Source of the DNA: Chloroflexota bacterium
GTDB taxonomy: Bacteria; Chloroflexota; Anaerolineae; Anaerolineales; E44-bin32
Direction of reading: 5' to 3'
Length of the DNA stretch: 64,000 nt
NCBI GenBank assembly: GCA_022561215.1
Contig: JADFRQ010000007.1
Coordinates: forward strand, 21,725-85,724
The position numbers and the translations under genes were made by a program. The notes beneath the pieces are model-generated. The model saw only the letters and a list, made by a program, of their open reading frames with translations. It searched no databases and was not told the origin of the DNA. Of the stretch, positions 40,632-50,258 are shown one piece after another; position 1 is the stretch's first letter, and each line of letters opens with the position of its first letter.

Positions 40632-41753
40632 TTAGTGAATTGCCGGCTCAACCTGAATTTTATTTTTAATTGCTCGCTCGCCGAATTGATGCAAGAAAGC
40701 TCTTGATCTTAGTGTGTTTTCTCGCCATGTAGGATGCTGGTCGAAGGTTTTGCGTGCCGCCAAGCCGATTTGCGCCAGCGCATCGCGGTTGCGGCAGAGA
40801 TCGCGGATGGTTCTGGCAAGCTGCGTGTAGTCGCCTGGCGTGATGAGATAGCCGTTGATCTTGTGTTGAATAAATTCAGATGCACCACCCGCGGAAGAGG
40901 CGATCACGGCTAGCCCAAACCCCATCGCTTCCAAATAGGCGATGCCATAGCCCTCATAAAGTGATGGGATGACAAGTACATGCTGCTCGGCAAGCAAATT
41001 GGCAATGGAACCACTGGATTTGGAACCCAAAAGCTTTACACGCTCTACCAGCCCATAGCGTGCAATCGCTTGCTTGATTTTCTTGGTATATGTTAAGTTC
41101 ACACGATCATCACCGACAATCTGCAGCTGCCAAGGTTCTGCATGCAGCTCCGCCAGAGCTTGCAGGAGGACATGCAATCCTTTGCGCGGAATCAGATTGC
41201 CCAAGAAGAGAAGCTTAAGCTCGCCCTCGCTCTGAGCGCGCTCCAAGATTTGATCTGTGTTATTCCTTGGATTTAAGTGGTCTCCGGCGGGAAGTGAAAC
41301 CAGCGATGGCTTCTGAGAGCCCACCAAGGATTCGACGCTCTCTTTCGTGCTCTGACTATTAAATACGAAGCCATCGACATGTTTAAGATATTGCAGCTCA
41401 ACCAAGCGGTAAAACCAATTCAAGGCAAGCGAATTGGGTTCGCTCGAACGCAGGTGATGAACGATGGAAATAATTGGAAATTCGCCCGCAGCCTTGAGCC
41501 GTTGGTTGAGAATAAAGAGCGAAGGATGGTTTAATTCATCTTGCAGAAGGAGATCGATCGAATGTCGTCGAAGGTCCCAGATTAGCGAGCTTGAAAAGTT
41601 ATGTGCGAGATTGCGCCAATAGCCGTGTGAATTAATGGAGAAAACTGTAACCTGGTCGCCTGAATTTCTCAGATGACGTACCAGCATGCGATCATATAAA
41701 TATCCCCCAGTTTGTATGTCGAGATCGCCATAAATGAGCAGTCCGATCTTCAT
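40632..41753 (-). CDS. glycosyltransferase family 4
   Basis: MKIGLLIYGDLDIQTGGYLYDRML, LLFLGNLIPRKGLHVLLQAL, VIPSLYEGYGIAYLEAMGFGLAVIAS. Confidence 0.92.
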   Translation of the reverse strand: MKIGLLIYGDLDIQTGGYLYDRMLVRHLRNSGDQVTVFSINSHGYWRNLAHNFSSSLIWDLRRHSIDLLLQDELNHPSLFILNQRLKAAGEFPIISIVHHLRSSEPNSLALNWFYRLVELQYLKHVDGFVFNSQSTKESVESLVGSQKPSLVSLPAGDHLNPRNNTDQILERAQSEGELKLLFLGNLIPRKGLHVLLQALAELHAEPWQLQIVGDDRVNLTYTKKIKQAIARYGLVERVKLLGSKSSGSIANLLAEQHVLVIPSLYEGYGIAYLEAMGFGLAVIASSAGGASEFIQHKINGYLITPGDYTQLARTIRDLCRNRDALAQIGLAARKTFDQHPTWRENTLRSRAFLHQFGERAIKNKIQVEPAIH

Positions 41754-42130
41754 TTAAGCTCCTGAATGTACTCAGCCCAGGCGATCTCGTCTTCCCATAA
41801 TCGAAGCGTCAGGGACTTGACATTTGTACTTTCGTAGGGGGCAGCAAAAGTTAAACAAAAGATACGAGCAAAATTTTCGATACTGGGGTTAAGGCCCGCG
41901 AATTCTGCCAAATCATTAAGCGTGAGATCACGGTAGCGTTTGATCAGCGAATTAAGATGATCTTCCAACTTTACAATATCCACGAGATAACCATGCTCAT
42001 TTAATACTTGGCCTTCAAGCCTAATTTCCACCTTATAGCTGTGAGAATGAAGATCGTTTTCAGGCCCCCAATCCTCGCCCACAAGAAAATGCTGGGCGAC
42101 GAAGGATCGCCGCAAACCTAATGCGTACAT
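41750..42130 (-). CDS. 6-pyruvoyl-tetrahydropterin synthase/QueD-family protein, Cys-less variant
   Basis: SFVAQHFL...GPENDLHSHSYKVEIRLEG zinc-His pattern; 4-nt overlap with the GT4 gene. Confidence 0.85.
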   Translation of the reverse strand: MYALGLRRSFVAQHFLVGEDWGPENDLHSHSYKVEIRLEGQVLNEHGYLVDIVKLEDHLNSLIKRYRDLTLNDLAEFAGLNPSIENFARIFCLTFAAPYESTNVKSLTLRLWEDEIAWAEYIQELK

Positions 42131-42237
42131 AGTTTCTGCCCTATCTTCGCAAGAGTGTGGTCGCCAATTCGGTTAGTAAGTAGAAACGCAAAAGACAAGG
42201 AAAAGTTGCGCGCTAAACGCAGCCGGATCACAGGCTT

Positions 42238-43269
42238 TTAGCTCTCATAGCGCAGCAGAACCTGGATTGTTTTCGCGGCTTGTTTATCCAAAAGCGCGAA
42301 AGCTTGCGCAGCCGATTCAAGAGAAAAGCGGTGGGTGATTAATTCTGCCGGCCGAATAGTTTCAATCATCTGCAGCGCAAAATTCAAACGGCGTTTTTTC
42401 TTCCAGCGTCCACTAAGCTCAGGGCGTATTGTGCTTACCTGGCTGCTGATAATGCGAATCCGATTTCGATGGAAAGAGCGGCCTAAATCAAGAGTCGTCT
42501 CTTTTACGCCATACCAAGAACCGATAACGATGCGCGTGTGGAAACCAGATGCAGAAATCGCTTGATCCAAGGCCTTGGGGTTGCCTGAGAGCTCGTAGAT
42601 CAAATCCGCAGACCCATCATTATCCGGCGCTCCAAAATTTTGGCTAAGCGTTGCGGAGAGATCGTTTATTTCGGGATCGAAGCTGTATTCTGCGCCAAAT
42701 TTGCGAGAAGCACTTCTGCGCAGCTCGAATCGATCCAGGGTGATCAGCCTGGCAAGGGGTATCCGTGCGAGCAGCGCAGTGGTCAGCAAACCAACGATGC
42801 CCTGACCAAAGATGGCTATTCGTTCTCCCAATAGCGGATTGCCGTCATGCAGCAAATTGACAGCGGTTTCCATATTGGGAAGAAAGGTGGCTTCTTCATC
42901 GGACAGGCCATCTGGAACGGCGATCACATGATCAACATGCGATTTAAACAGGCTTTGATGAGGATGGAAAGAGAAAACCCTTCGGCCCAACCAATCTTCA
43001 TCTACTCCGTTACCGATGTCCTCAACCTGACCGACGGTGGAGTATCCGTATTGGTGTGGATAATTGAGCTCGCCTGGAAGAGAGGGGATAACACTGTCAA
43101 CCACCATGTCCCGGGGAGTTTGACCGCGATAGAGCAACAGCTCCGTTCCGGAACTAATCGCCGAGAGCCGGGATCGGATGAGTACTTCCCCATCCCCAAG
43201 AGCCTCTACGTCGAGGGTTCGGATTTCCACTTTGTAAGGCTCAACAAAGAAAAGTGCGCTCGCTTTCAT
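42238..43269 (-). CDS. zinc-binding alcohol dehydrogenase (MDR family)
   Basis: LSAISSGTELLLYRG, YPHQYGYSTVGQVEDIGNGV, IAIFGQGIVGLLTTALLARI. Confidence 0.88.
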   Translation of the reverse strand: MKASALFFVEPYKVEIRTLDVEALGDGEVLIRSRLSAISSGTELLLYRGQTPRDMVVDSVIPSLPGELNYPHQYGYSTVGQVEDIGNGVDEDWLGRRVFSFHPHQSLFKSHVDHVIAVPDGLSDEEATFLPNMETAVNLLHDGNPLLGERIAIFGQGIVGLLTTALLARIPLARLITLDRFELRRSASRKFGAEYSFDPEINDLSATLSQNFGAPDNDGSADLIYELSGNPKALDQAISASGFHTRIVIGSWYGVKETTLDLGRSFHRNRIRIISSQVSTIRPELSGRWKKKRRLNFALQMIETIRPAELITHRFSLESAAQAFALLDKQAAKTIQVLLRYES

Positions 43270-43979
43270 GGGTCGCCGTACTTCAGTTCGCCCCAAAGAA
43301 CAAGATCTGAGGCAAACATCTGCCAGTGTGGTTGATCCATTCGAGGAAATGGTGATCGAAACGTGGTATTCCCACTCCCCATGGAGTGCAATCCGTTAAC
43401 AAAAATTGGCGCAATGGTAAGCACAATTAGATCGACGATTCGTTCTTCAAGAAAGCTGCGGATGATCTGCGCCCCACCTTCAACCATTAACCTGCGTAAT
43501 CCTTCTTTGGCGAGCAGCCCAACGAGAGCTTTTAAGTCTATGTGTACATCTTCATTTGTTGGAAGTGTATGGATGGTGGCGCCGGCAGCCTCGAGCATTT
43601 TTCGACGAATTTCTGGGGCTTCCCGCCCAGCGATAATCCAGGGTTTCCGTTCGTTTTGAAATATTCTGCTTTCTAGGGGTGTTCTTAACTGACGATCAAG
43701 AATAATGGGTTGTGGATCCCGTCCTTCTGAGAGTCGCACCGTGAGCTGCGGATCATCGGCTAAAATTGTTCCTATGCCAACAAGGATCGCATCATGATGC
43801 GCCCTCAAATGATGAGTCATACGATTCGAGATTGGGTTGCTTAGAACTAATTGAGCATTATTTTCCAAGGCAATACTGCCATCCAGACTTTGGGCATAAC
43901 TCAAGGTGATCCGGGGACGGTCTGCTGGAAAGTTAAGCTCTTGGAGCCATTGCAGGAGCTGATCAAATGGATCGCTCAT
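43266..43979 (-). CDS. RibD C-terminal-domain reductase (pyrimidine/dihydrofolate reductase-like), no deaminase domain
   Basis: PRITLSYAQSLDGSIA, HHLRAHHDAILVGIGTILADDPQLTVR, LMVEGGAQIIRSFL; ATGA overlap with the MDR gene. Confidence 0.9.
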   Translation of the reverse strand: MSDPFDQLLQWLQELNFPADRPRITLSYAQSLDGSIALENNAQLVLSNPISNRMTHHLRAHHDAILVGIGTILADDPQLTVRLSEGRDPQPIILDRQLRTPLESRIFQNERKPWIIAGREAPEIRRKMLEAAGATIHTLPTNEDVHIDLKALVGLLAKEGLRRLMVEGGAQIIRSFLEERIVDLIVLTIAPIFVNGLHSMGSGNTTFRSPFPRMDQPHWQMFASDLVLWGELKYGDP

Positions 43980-44619
43980 GCCCATTTGGAGGGGGTACTC
44001 GATTTCCATTTTCCCTTGGCGCAAAGGTTATGTGATGGTTCAAGCGCAGGACTTTCGTGCGCAGGTAATTTTCGTTTTCTTTCGTGACTTTGGATGGCAG
44101 TGGAACTCTATGCGTGATTTTCACCCCGAGGGCGCGTAAATCGGAAATTTTCCTGGGATTGTTTGTGAGCAGGCGTACGGATTGAATTTCCAAATCTTCA
44201 AGCATACAGGCTGCCATTGTGTAGTCTCGTTCGTCAGCTTGATGGCCAAGCAAGATATTCGCCTCAACTGTATCGTATCCTTGATCTTGGAGATTGTAGG
44301 CTAGCAGTTTATCCTGAAGCCCAATCCCGCGACCCTCTTGTGGCAAATAAATAATCAAACCTTGTCCCTCCGCAGCGATCGCCTGCAGTGATGAGCGTAA
44401 CTGCTGCCCGCAATCACAACGGCTTGACCTCAACACATCCCCTGTAAAACACTCGGAATGCACGCGGACCAAAACGTTTTTCCGTCCACGAACCTTTCCC
44501 ATTGACAGTACGAGGTACTTATCTGTATCCTGAGAATTAGTGTAAAGACGAAGACGGAATTCACCTTCAGGAGTTGGAATTCGGGCCGGGGCCTGGCTGT
44601 CGATTTTCAGATCGCACAT
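43963..44619 (-). CDS. ribA: GTP cyclohydrolase II (stand-alone)
   Basis: VRVHSECFTGDVLRSSRCDCGQQL zinc motif, LPQEGRGIGLQDKLLAYNLQDQGYDTVEAN, RLLTNNPRK. Confidence 0.93.
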   Translation of the reverse strand: MCDLKIDSQAPARIPTPEGEFRLRLYTNSQDTDKYLVLSMGKVRGRKNVLVRVHSECFTGDVLRSSRCDCGQQLRSSLQAIAAEGQGLIIYLPQEGRGIGLQDKLLAYNLQDQGYDTVEANILLGHQADERDYTMAACMLEDLEIQSVRLLTNNPRKISDLRALGVKITHRVPLPSKVTKENENYLRTKVLRLNHHITFAPRENGNRVPPPNGHERSI

Positions 44620-45221
44620 TACGTAGGCATCTCCTTGAAATCAGGAACAATCTGTGCCCAAATTTTATCACTTCGATCGGTTGGGAAGAATATCCTATAG
44701 CGTTAAAGTAGTTTGCGGATAATTATAAGGGTCAATCACTAACTTCGGAAACTTCTCTAATTTTCCAATCATCTAGGGTTGGAAGAGGCCTTGAAGGCCT
44801 CGGAAAATGGCAAGAATGGGGTAGAGCAACAAAATGCTGAGGTGAGATGGTCAGTACCCATGCAATTGTTTCTCTAACAGTTTACCAGATCACGATGGGG
44901 GCAAGGGATGGACGAATGTCTTCGGATTTCACCAGCTCTTCGTGTTACCACAGTAAACACATATACATTTGCAGCATCCCACAAGAAACCAGCACTACTC
45001 TGCAAACGAATAGGATCTCATGGCATTCCTTGAGATCGTGAATCATAGCGTTTGTATATTGGAAAATCGGTTTGGTATTGGACGGAGTCTACTGCAAGAA
45101 TTTGTAAGCCCTGAGAAAGCTGTAAATACGCGAGTGCATGTTACATTTTCCAGAGCAGGGAACAACTTTTTCCTGGAGTGGACTACTTAAGCGAATAGCG
45201 CTATTTTGAAGTGAGGTTGCG

Positions 45222-46352
45222 TTGAATAATTTGGCTTTTATCGATAAAATGCGAGAGCAAATTCCAGAAGAAGAGCAGAGAGACGCTCTTGCGCAGCTGC
45301 GTGAATTTTCGCAATGGCTGCTCATTGTACCGCTCGTAATAATCCTGCTTTTTGGATGTGGGCAATTAGGATTATTCACCACCTCCAAAGTGGCTTATGC
45401 TGATACGAGTTCGTCCCTGGATGCTGAATATGGCCCGTGGCCTTTTCTGGCAGTGCGTGCCATACGTCCAGAAATCGTCGCAGAGATAAAGCTGGACCAA
45501 GAAGATACTTCCCAATCAGATCAGGTTTTCAATGATCCGCTAGCCTATAATTCCGAGTGGCTTGAGGGCGGACCCGCAGCGGTGATCGTTGTGGCGCTGG
45601 CGCCAACCGATGAACCGATCCCGGCGGCCTCGTTGCCGTTGGACACATCCGAGCCAGCAAGCTCAACGGCACTTCCTGAAAACACAGAAGCGGTTACTTC
45701 AACAAGCGGCCCTTCAACAACCGCCCCGCAAGCATTAAGCACATCGCTTCCAGGTTCGACAAATACTGCAGCCGTAGCGGCGACTGCCGTTGCTACATCC
45801 AGTTCAACCCCTGATCCTACAGCGACACTCGATCCTACAGCCACAACAACCCCGACCACGGCACCTACTGCGACCAGCGCACCCGTCAACTACTGTGCCA
45901 ATATCAATTGGGGCGCGACACAGTTTGAGAATTGGCAGGATAGCGATACAGTCTGGAAATTCGTATTCTACTTCTCCAACAATAACAATATCTCGATGTA
46001 CTTGACGAACTACTCGATATCGTGGAGTCCGGACGCAGAACTGCACCTCAATCGGACCAAAACCAAGCTATTCCCTGGATCGAACCGACCGAAACTAATT
46101 AAAGCGAAACAATCCTCACCAGGAACTTGCTCCAGCTGCTCAGGCACGACATACGAATACCCGGGGCAATCTGGACAAGCTGAAATCTACAACATGTTCT
46201 GCAGGGATCGGCCGTGTGATGAAAGCAATGCCGTTCTGGTAATCCCTGAAGCCAACTACTCGCTTACGGCGAATGCTACCTTCACATTCTACGGCCCGAG
46301 TGGTACGGTCAATTGTTCAAAAACCTGGACAGCTAGCGGAATGGCGAATTGA
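45222..46352 (+). CDS. membrane-anchored surface protein, Ser/Thr/Pro linker, Cys-rich C-terminal domain (paralogue 1)
   Basis: N-terminal FSQWLLIVPLVIILLFGCGQL anchor, TPT-rich linker, then NYCANINWGATQFENWQDSDTVWKF domain. Confidence 0.8.
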   Translation: MNNLAFIDKMREQIPEEEQRDALAQLREFSQWLLIVPLVIILLFGCGQLGLFTTSKVAYADTSSSLDAEYGPWPFLAVRAIRPEIVAEIKLDQEDTSQSDQVFNDPLAYNSEWLEGGPAAVIVVALAPTDEPIPAASLPLDTSEPASSTALPENTEAVTSTSGPSTTAPQALSTSLPGSTNTAAVAATAVATSSSTPDPTATLDPTATTTPTTAPTATSAPVNYCANINWGATQFENWQDSDTVWKFVFYFSNNNNISMYLTNYSISWSPDAELHLNRTKTKLFPGSNRPKLIKAKQSSPGTCSSCSGTTYEYPGQSGQAEIYNMFCRDRPCDESNAVLVIPEANYSLTANATFTFYGPSGTVNCSKTWTASGMAN

Positions 46353-46737
46353 TTTCAGAAACGCGCGTAATCGCCTCCATAAAAAATTTACTCCCGCGCG
46401 CTTCGAGATCGTGCTCGAAGCGCGTTGGCATTTTGGTGATTATGAATTGCGAATAAACTGCAATAAGCGGCACAAATTCAAGCAACCGAACAAGAATTCG
46501 CGCCAAAAAACGAAACAAATGGCGAATTGTAAGCCGCCGGTAAGTCAATACGAGCTCGTATGGTACTGGAGTACCTTGACTTTGATCGCCTGACTTTTCA
46601 GAATATAGCTATCGATAAAGTAAGCCTGATTGGATGAATGCAAGCTGGGCGCTTGTTGGCATAGAACCCACCGTACAAGAATAGACATCGTTATAGAGAG
46701 GTCCGTGGTTGGACAGTTTGTGTTATTGGAATGCTGA

Positions 46738-48393
46738 ATGAAACGTAAGGTACAGTTCGATAGACGTCTTTTCGCCGAGGAGCAGCGTTACAAACCTCCC
46801 CCGCATGAAGAAAATTCGTATGATCAATTGCGCACATTTTCGCAATGGTTATTACTCGTTCCGTTCATCATACTGGTTCTTTTTGGCGCCGGACAATTAG
46901 CGATCTTCGGTAAAACGGCGATCGCCTTTGCAGATACTCCCTCGAGTCTTTCCGCAGGTTATTCACCCTGGTCGTTCCTTCCAGTTCACCCGGTGTTGGC
47001 GAGTATCGTGGAGGAGATTCGCCGCGATTTTGAAAAAGTAGGCGACCCGCGCCTGACATTCAGTGATCCGGTCACAGAACTGGGATACGCATTTATAGAA
47101 AAAGAAACGACGGTACTCGTGGCCGTGCTTCCCGCCTCGCGAGAGCCAGTTCCCACGCCTGCGAACAACCCTGGGGCGGTTGATTCACCACCAGCAGGGC
47201 AACCATCGGCGGAGCCCAGTTCAACCAGCATACCCTTGCCCACAGCAACACAATTGCTGATCCCATCGGAGACTGCACCGCCGCCGACCTCTCCGTCTGA
47301 CACGGAATCGCCGCCACAACCAACTTCACCAAGTGAAGAACAGTCAACTGCAGTTCCGACGGCAGCCACCGATGTACCTTCGACTACTATTCCAACTGCG
47401 ACCACGCCTCCAACAGCGACGGCGGTTGTTGATAACCCCATTGGTTGGTGGGACAGTTGTTATGACTACCGCCAGCCAATAGCCGTGAATACGGCAGGCG
47501 CATCGGTAACAAACGGGCACACAGTCTCTTTCACCTTTAACCATCAAAGTTTGGTCTCAGCTGGAAAATCGAGGAGCGATGGTCGAGATCTGCGCATCGT
47601 CGGAGTTTCGGGATCGAGTTGGACTCAGCTCGATCGTGTGGTCGGTGATGATTCGGCATGGAACCGCTCGAACACCCGTGTCCTCTTCAAGCTGCAATCC
47701 GCCATCGCTGCACAGAGTTCGGACACGAGCTACTATATGTATTACGGGTGTTCAACCGATGGCGATGTCCCTCAAGATCCCGCCAAGGTCTACTGGTATG
47801 CCAACGACTTCAACCAGCAGAGTGATCTCGACGACTGGACCCAGCGCTTCGTTGACGATCAAGGAGAGTGGGACATTGTAGGCGAAACGCTAGGAAACCG
47901 AGGTGGGAGAAATTCAACCGTGATCCCCAATATTAACGACAAGTTGGTGTTAACCGCCCGCCCAACGATAAGAGATCTCTATGTCAAATTTGATTTCATG
48001 GCAATGGACAATGATCTTATCGCCGTGGGCTTGTGCTCCAACGACACCAATCCCAATGGCTTTTATATGGGGATTAGCCAGGACCGTTGGTTTGATGATG
48101 ACGACGGGCCGGATCAAATCGGCTATTGGAATAACGCCTCCGATAACGGGGCTTCGGGAAAGTCATTCAGTCAGGATCAATGGTATGAAGTCACCCATGC
48201 TTGGACCTCAAGCAGCATCCAAAGCACATTTGCGGGCGGAAATTTCCAATGGAATTCTGGCCCCGCATCGGCGAATTATTTCTGCTTCGCCAGCAACGCT
48301 ATGAGCAGAGCGCATTTTGATAACCTGACGATTCGTCTGCATGTCAATCCTGAACCTACAATTGCCATGGGTAGCGAGCAGAGTTTGCCCTAA
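46738..48393 (+). CDS. membrane-anchored surface protein with DUF2341-like/LamG-like C-terminal region (paralogue 2)
   Basis: Same N-terminal module as 45222..46352; WWDSCYDYRQPIAVNTAGASVTNGHTVSFTF and SSDTSYYMYYGCSTDGDVPQDPAKVYWYANDF. Confidence 0.82.
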   Translation: MKRKVQFDRRLFAEEQRYKPPPHEENSYDQLRTFSQWLLLVPFIILVLFGAGQLAIFGKTAIAFADTPSSLSAGYSPWSFLPVHPVLASIVEEIRRDFEKVGDPRLTFSDPVTELGYAFIEKETTVLVAVLPASREPVPTPANNPGAVDSPPAGQPSAEPSSTSIPLPTATQLLIPSETAPPPTSPSDTESPPQPTSPSEEQSTAVPTAATDVPSTTIPTATTPPTATAVVDNPIGWWDSCYDYRQPIAVNTAGASVTNGHTVSFTFNHQSLVSAGKSRSDGRDLRIVGVSGSSWTQLDRVVGDDSAWNRSNTRVLFKLQSAIAAQSSDTSYYMYYGCSTDGDVPQDPAKVYWYANDFNQQSDLDDWTQRFVDDQGEWDIVGETLGNRGGRNSTVIPNINDKLVLTARPTIRDLYVKFDFMAMDNDLIAVGLCSNDTNPNGFYMGISQDRWFDDDDGPDQIGYWNNASDNGASGKSFSQDQWYEVTHAWTSSSIQSTFAGGNFQWNSGPASANYFCFASNAMSRAHFDNLTIRLHVNPEPTIAMGSEQSLP

Positions 48394-48634
48394 TCTTCGC
48401 GAAATCATTCACCGAGTTAATAAAAAAATAGACTACTGTAAAAACCTGTTTGCGGCCGTTTTTTGGTTATGGATGATTGCATTCAGGATCACTAAAAAGG
48501 CTAAAAGATTTGTTGATCGTAGCTCAGACTCAAGGATTTGGGGAATAGGTCGATCTGCGCGAACCTCTCGTAGCAACTCAATCCATTCCCTTAAGTGTGG
48601 GATAGGCTCAATTTCCCGGAGGCTTTTCTCTAAA

Positions 48635-50224
48635 TCAATCTGAGATAATGTTAAAGTCATACGGCGCATCGTACGTTGAAAAATAACTAATATCTTCCAG
48701 AAGCGGATAATTTGCTCCGAAATATTCATTAAGCACGATCCGGAATGTATTCACAGGTGATATCTCTTCATAGATTAGGGTGCTCGATCTGTCGGGCAAA
48801 TAATAGGCATTCAAAATTGCCATTCGGTTGCTTCCGAAATGTCCTGGACCATGATCTGCTTGCAAAATGATGATGGGTGGCTTATCGGAGTTCGCTAGGA
48901 TTGCCCCCAATACGGATTGCATCCTAGTATTGATAAACACAACTTGATTGATATAACCTGTGATGTAGCTCTCGTCATCATTCAATTCTTCTGTTTCAGC
49001 CAGGGTGAAAAATTTCGGTAGTTCAACATCATCATCTGGCGCAAATACAAATGGCTTATGCGGGATAACAAGATGCGCGAAGGTAAATTTCGGGCCTTTA
49101 ATGGTGGGAGCTTCGCTGAGTTTATCGAGCACGAATAAGATACGCTCGCGATGATCTCTAAACGGCGCCTGGACATCTGGAGTGAGAATTTTTGGAACCA
49201 CGATTACCGCGTCCGTCATGATCAGGAATGCGGAGTTCTGGATAAGCAATGCTTCGAAGGCGTTCATCTGCCCAAAAGCATAGAATTCAGCGATCACGCC
49301 TGAATTTCGAGTGATGTAAAAATCAGCGTCTTCAAACTGAGTCCACATGAAACCCGTTTCAAAAGCAACGGTTACGTACCCAAATTCTTCGAGCACTCGG
49401 CGAAATGTGCTTTCTCGGATCAAAGGCCATAACATGGAGCGGTCGGTGTTATCCTCTTGGAAATCGTCCCGCAAGGATTGCAAATAATCCATATTCAAGG
49501 AGGATGCAAGCGACAGCTCGGTTTGTGCGTAGTTGCTTTGGCTCTTTTGGGCAACGACGAAGCCTGCATCCGAGAGCCAGTCCAGGAAAGCTGAATTATC
49601 GTATCCATAGTATTCGGCAAGTACATCCTGGCGCCCGTAGCCGTCAAGAATGATGTAGTAAATATCCGGTAGATAATCTAACTCCTGTGGCTGAAAGGAA
49701 GACGTTTGAAGCTCTGGCGGAGCCTCCAACCAGGCGCGCGATGATCGAATTCCAAAATCCGCCAGTTGAAATGCAGGCACGACAAGAAGAAAAAGCAGCA
49801 GAAAATTCAGACCACGCGTTATCGAACGCGGGTTTTGTACCTTTTTCGCAACAACCCATACCCCCCCCACCAAGATGGCGATCCACAGAGGGATCAGCAC
49901 TCGATGCCTGGCAATTGATAGGCCAAAAGGGAATGAGCTCCTAACAAATTGATACAAGTGCCCATAACTGAAAAACAAGATTACGGTTAGGCTGCTGAGA
50001 ATCCCGGCTCGATGCCAATTGCGGAGAATGAGCCGGTAAAGAATGAGCAGAATTGTAATCGCGGCCAATACAAGCACAAGGGAGCGGTATGCGCTCGTGG
50101 GTCTTAATTGATTGATATTAATCGCGAGAAGGGCTATGGCTGGATAGATAGCTGCGAGGAAGGGGTGGAGGACTAATTCGGTTGCCCTGCGCATGTTCCA
50201 CTTCCTCACTGAGGGGTTCGCCAT
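48635..50224 (-). CDS. membrane sulfatase/alkaline-phosphatase-superfamily protein
   Basis: N-terminal TM segments then LPDIYYIILDGYGRQDVLAEYYGYDN and IILQADHGPGHFG. Confidence 0.8.
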   Translation of the reverse strand: MANPSVRKWNMRRATELVLHPFLAAIYPAIALLAININQLRPTSAYRSLVLVLAAITILLILYRLILRNWHRAGILSSLTVILFFSYGHLYQFVRSSFPFGLSIARHRVLIPLWIAILVGGVWVVAKKVQNPRSITRGLNFLLLFLLVVPAFQLADFGIRSSRAWLEAPPELQTSSFQPQELDYLPDIYYIILDGYGRQDVLAEYYGYDNSAFLDWLSDAGFVVAQKSQSNYAQTELSLASSLNMDYLQSLRDDFQEDNTDRSMLWPLIRESTFRRVLEEFGYVTVAFETGFMWTQFEDADFYITRNSGVIAEFYAFGQMNAFEALLIQNSAFLIMTDAVIVVPKILTPDVQAPFRDHRERILFVLDKLSEAPTIKGPKFTFAHLVIPHKPFVFAPDDDVELPKFFTLAETEELNDDESYITGYINQVVFINTRMQSVLGAILANSDKPPIIILQADHGPGHFGSNRMAILNAYYLPDRSSTLIYEEISPVNTFRIVLNEYFGANYPLLEDISYFSTYDAPYDFNIISD

Positions 50225-50258
50225 CGTTCCGCAAACCCGGATTTCGGCCGGCCGCGGA

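Noticed and set aside
46986-47441. 151-aa Gly/Val/Ala-rich minus-strand ORF
   Set aside because: Antisense of the Thr/Pro linker of the surface protein; same pattern at 45545..45889.
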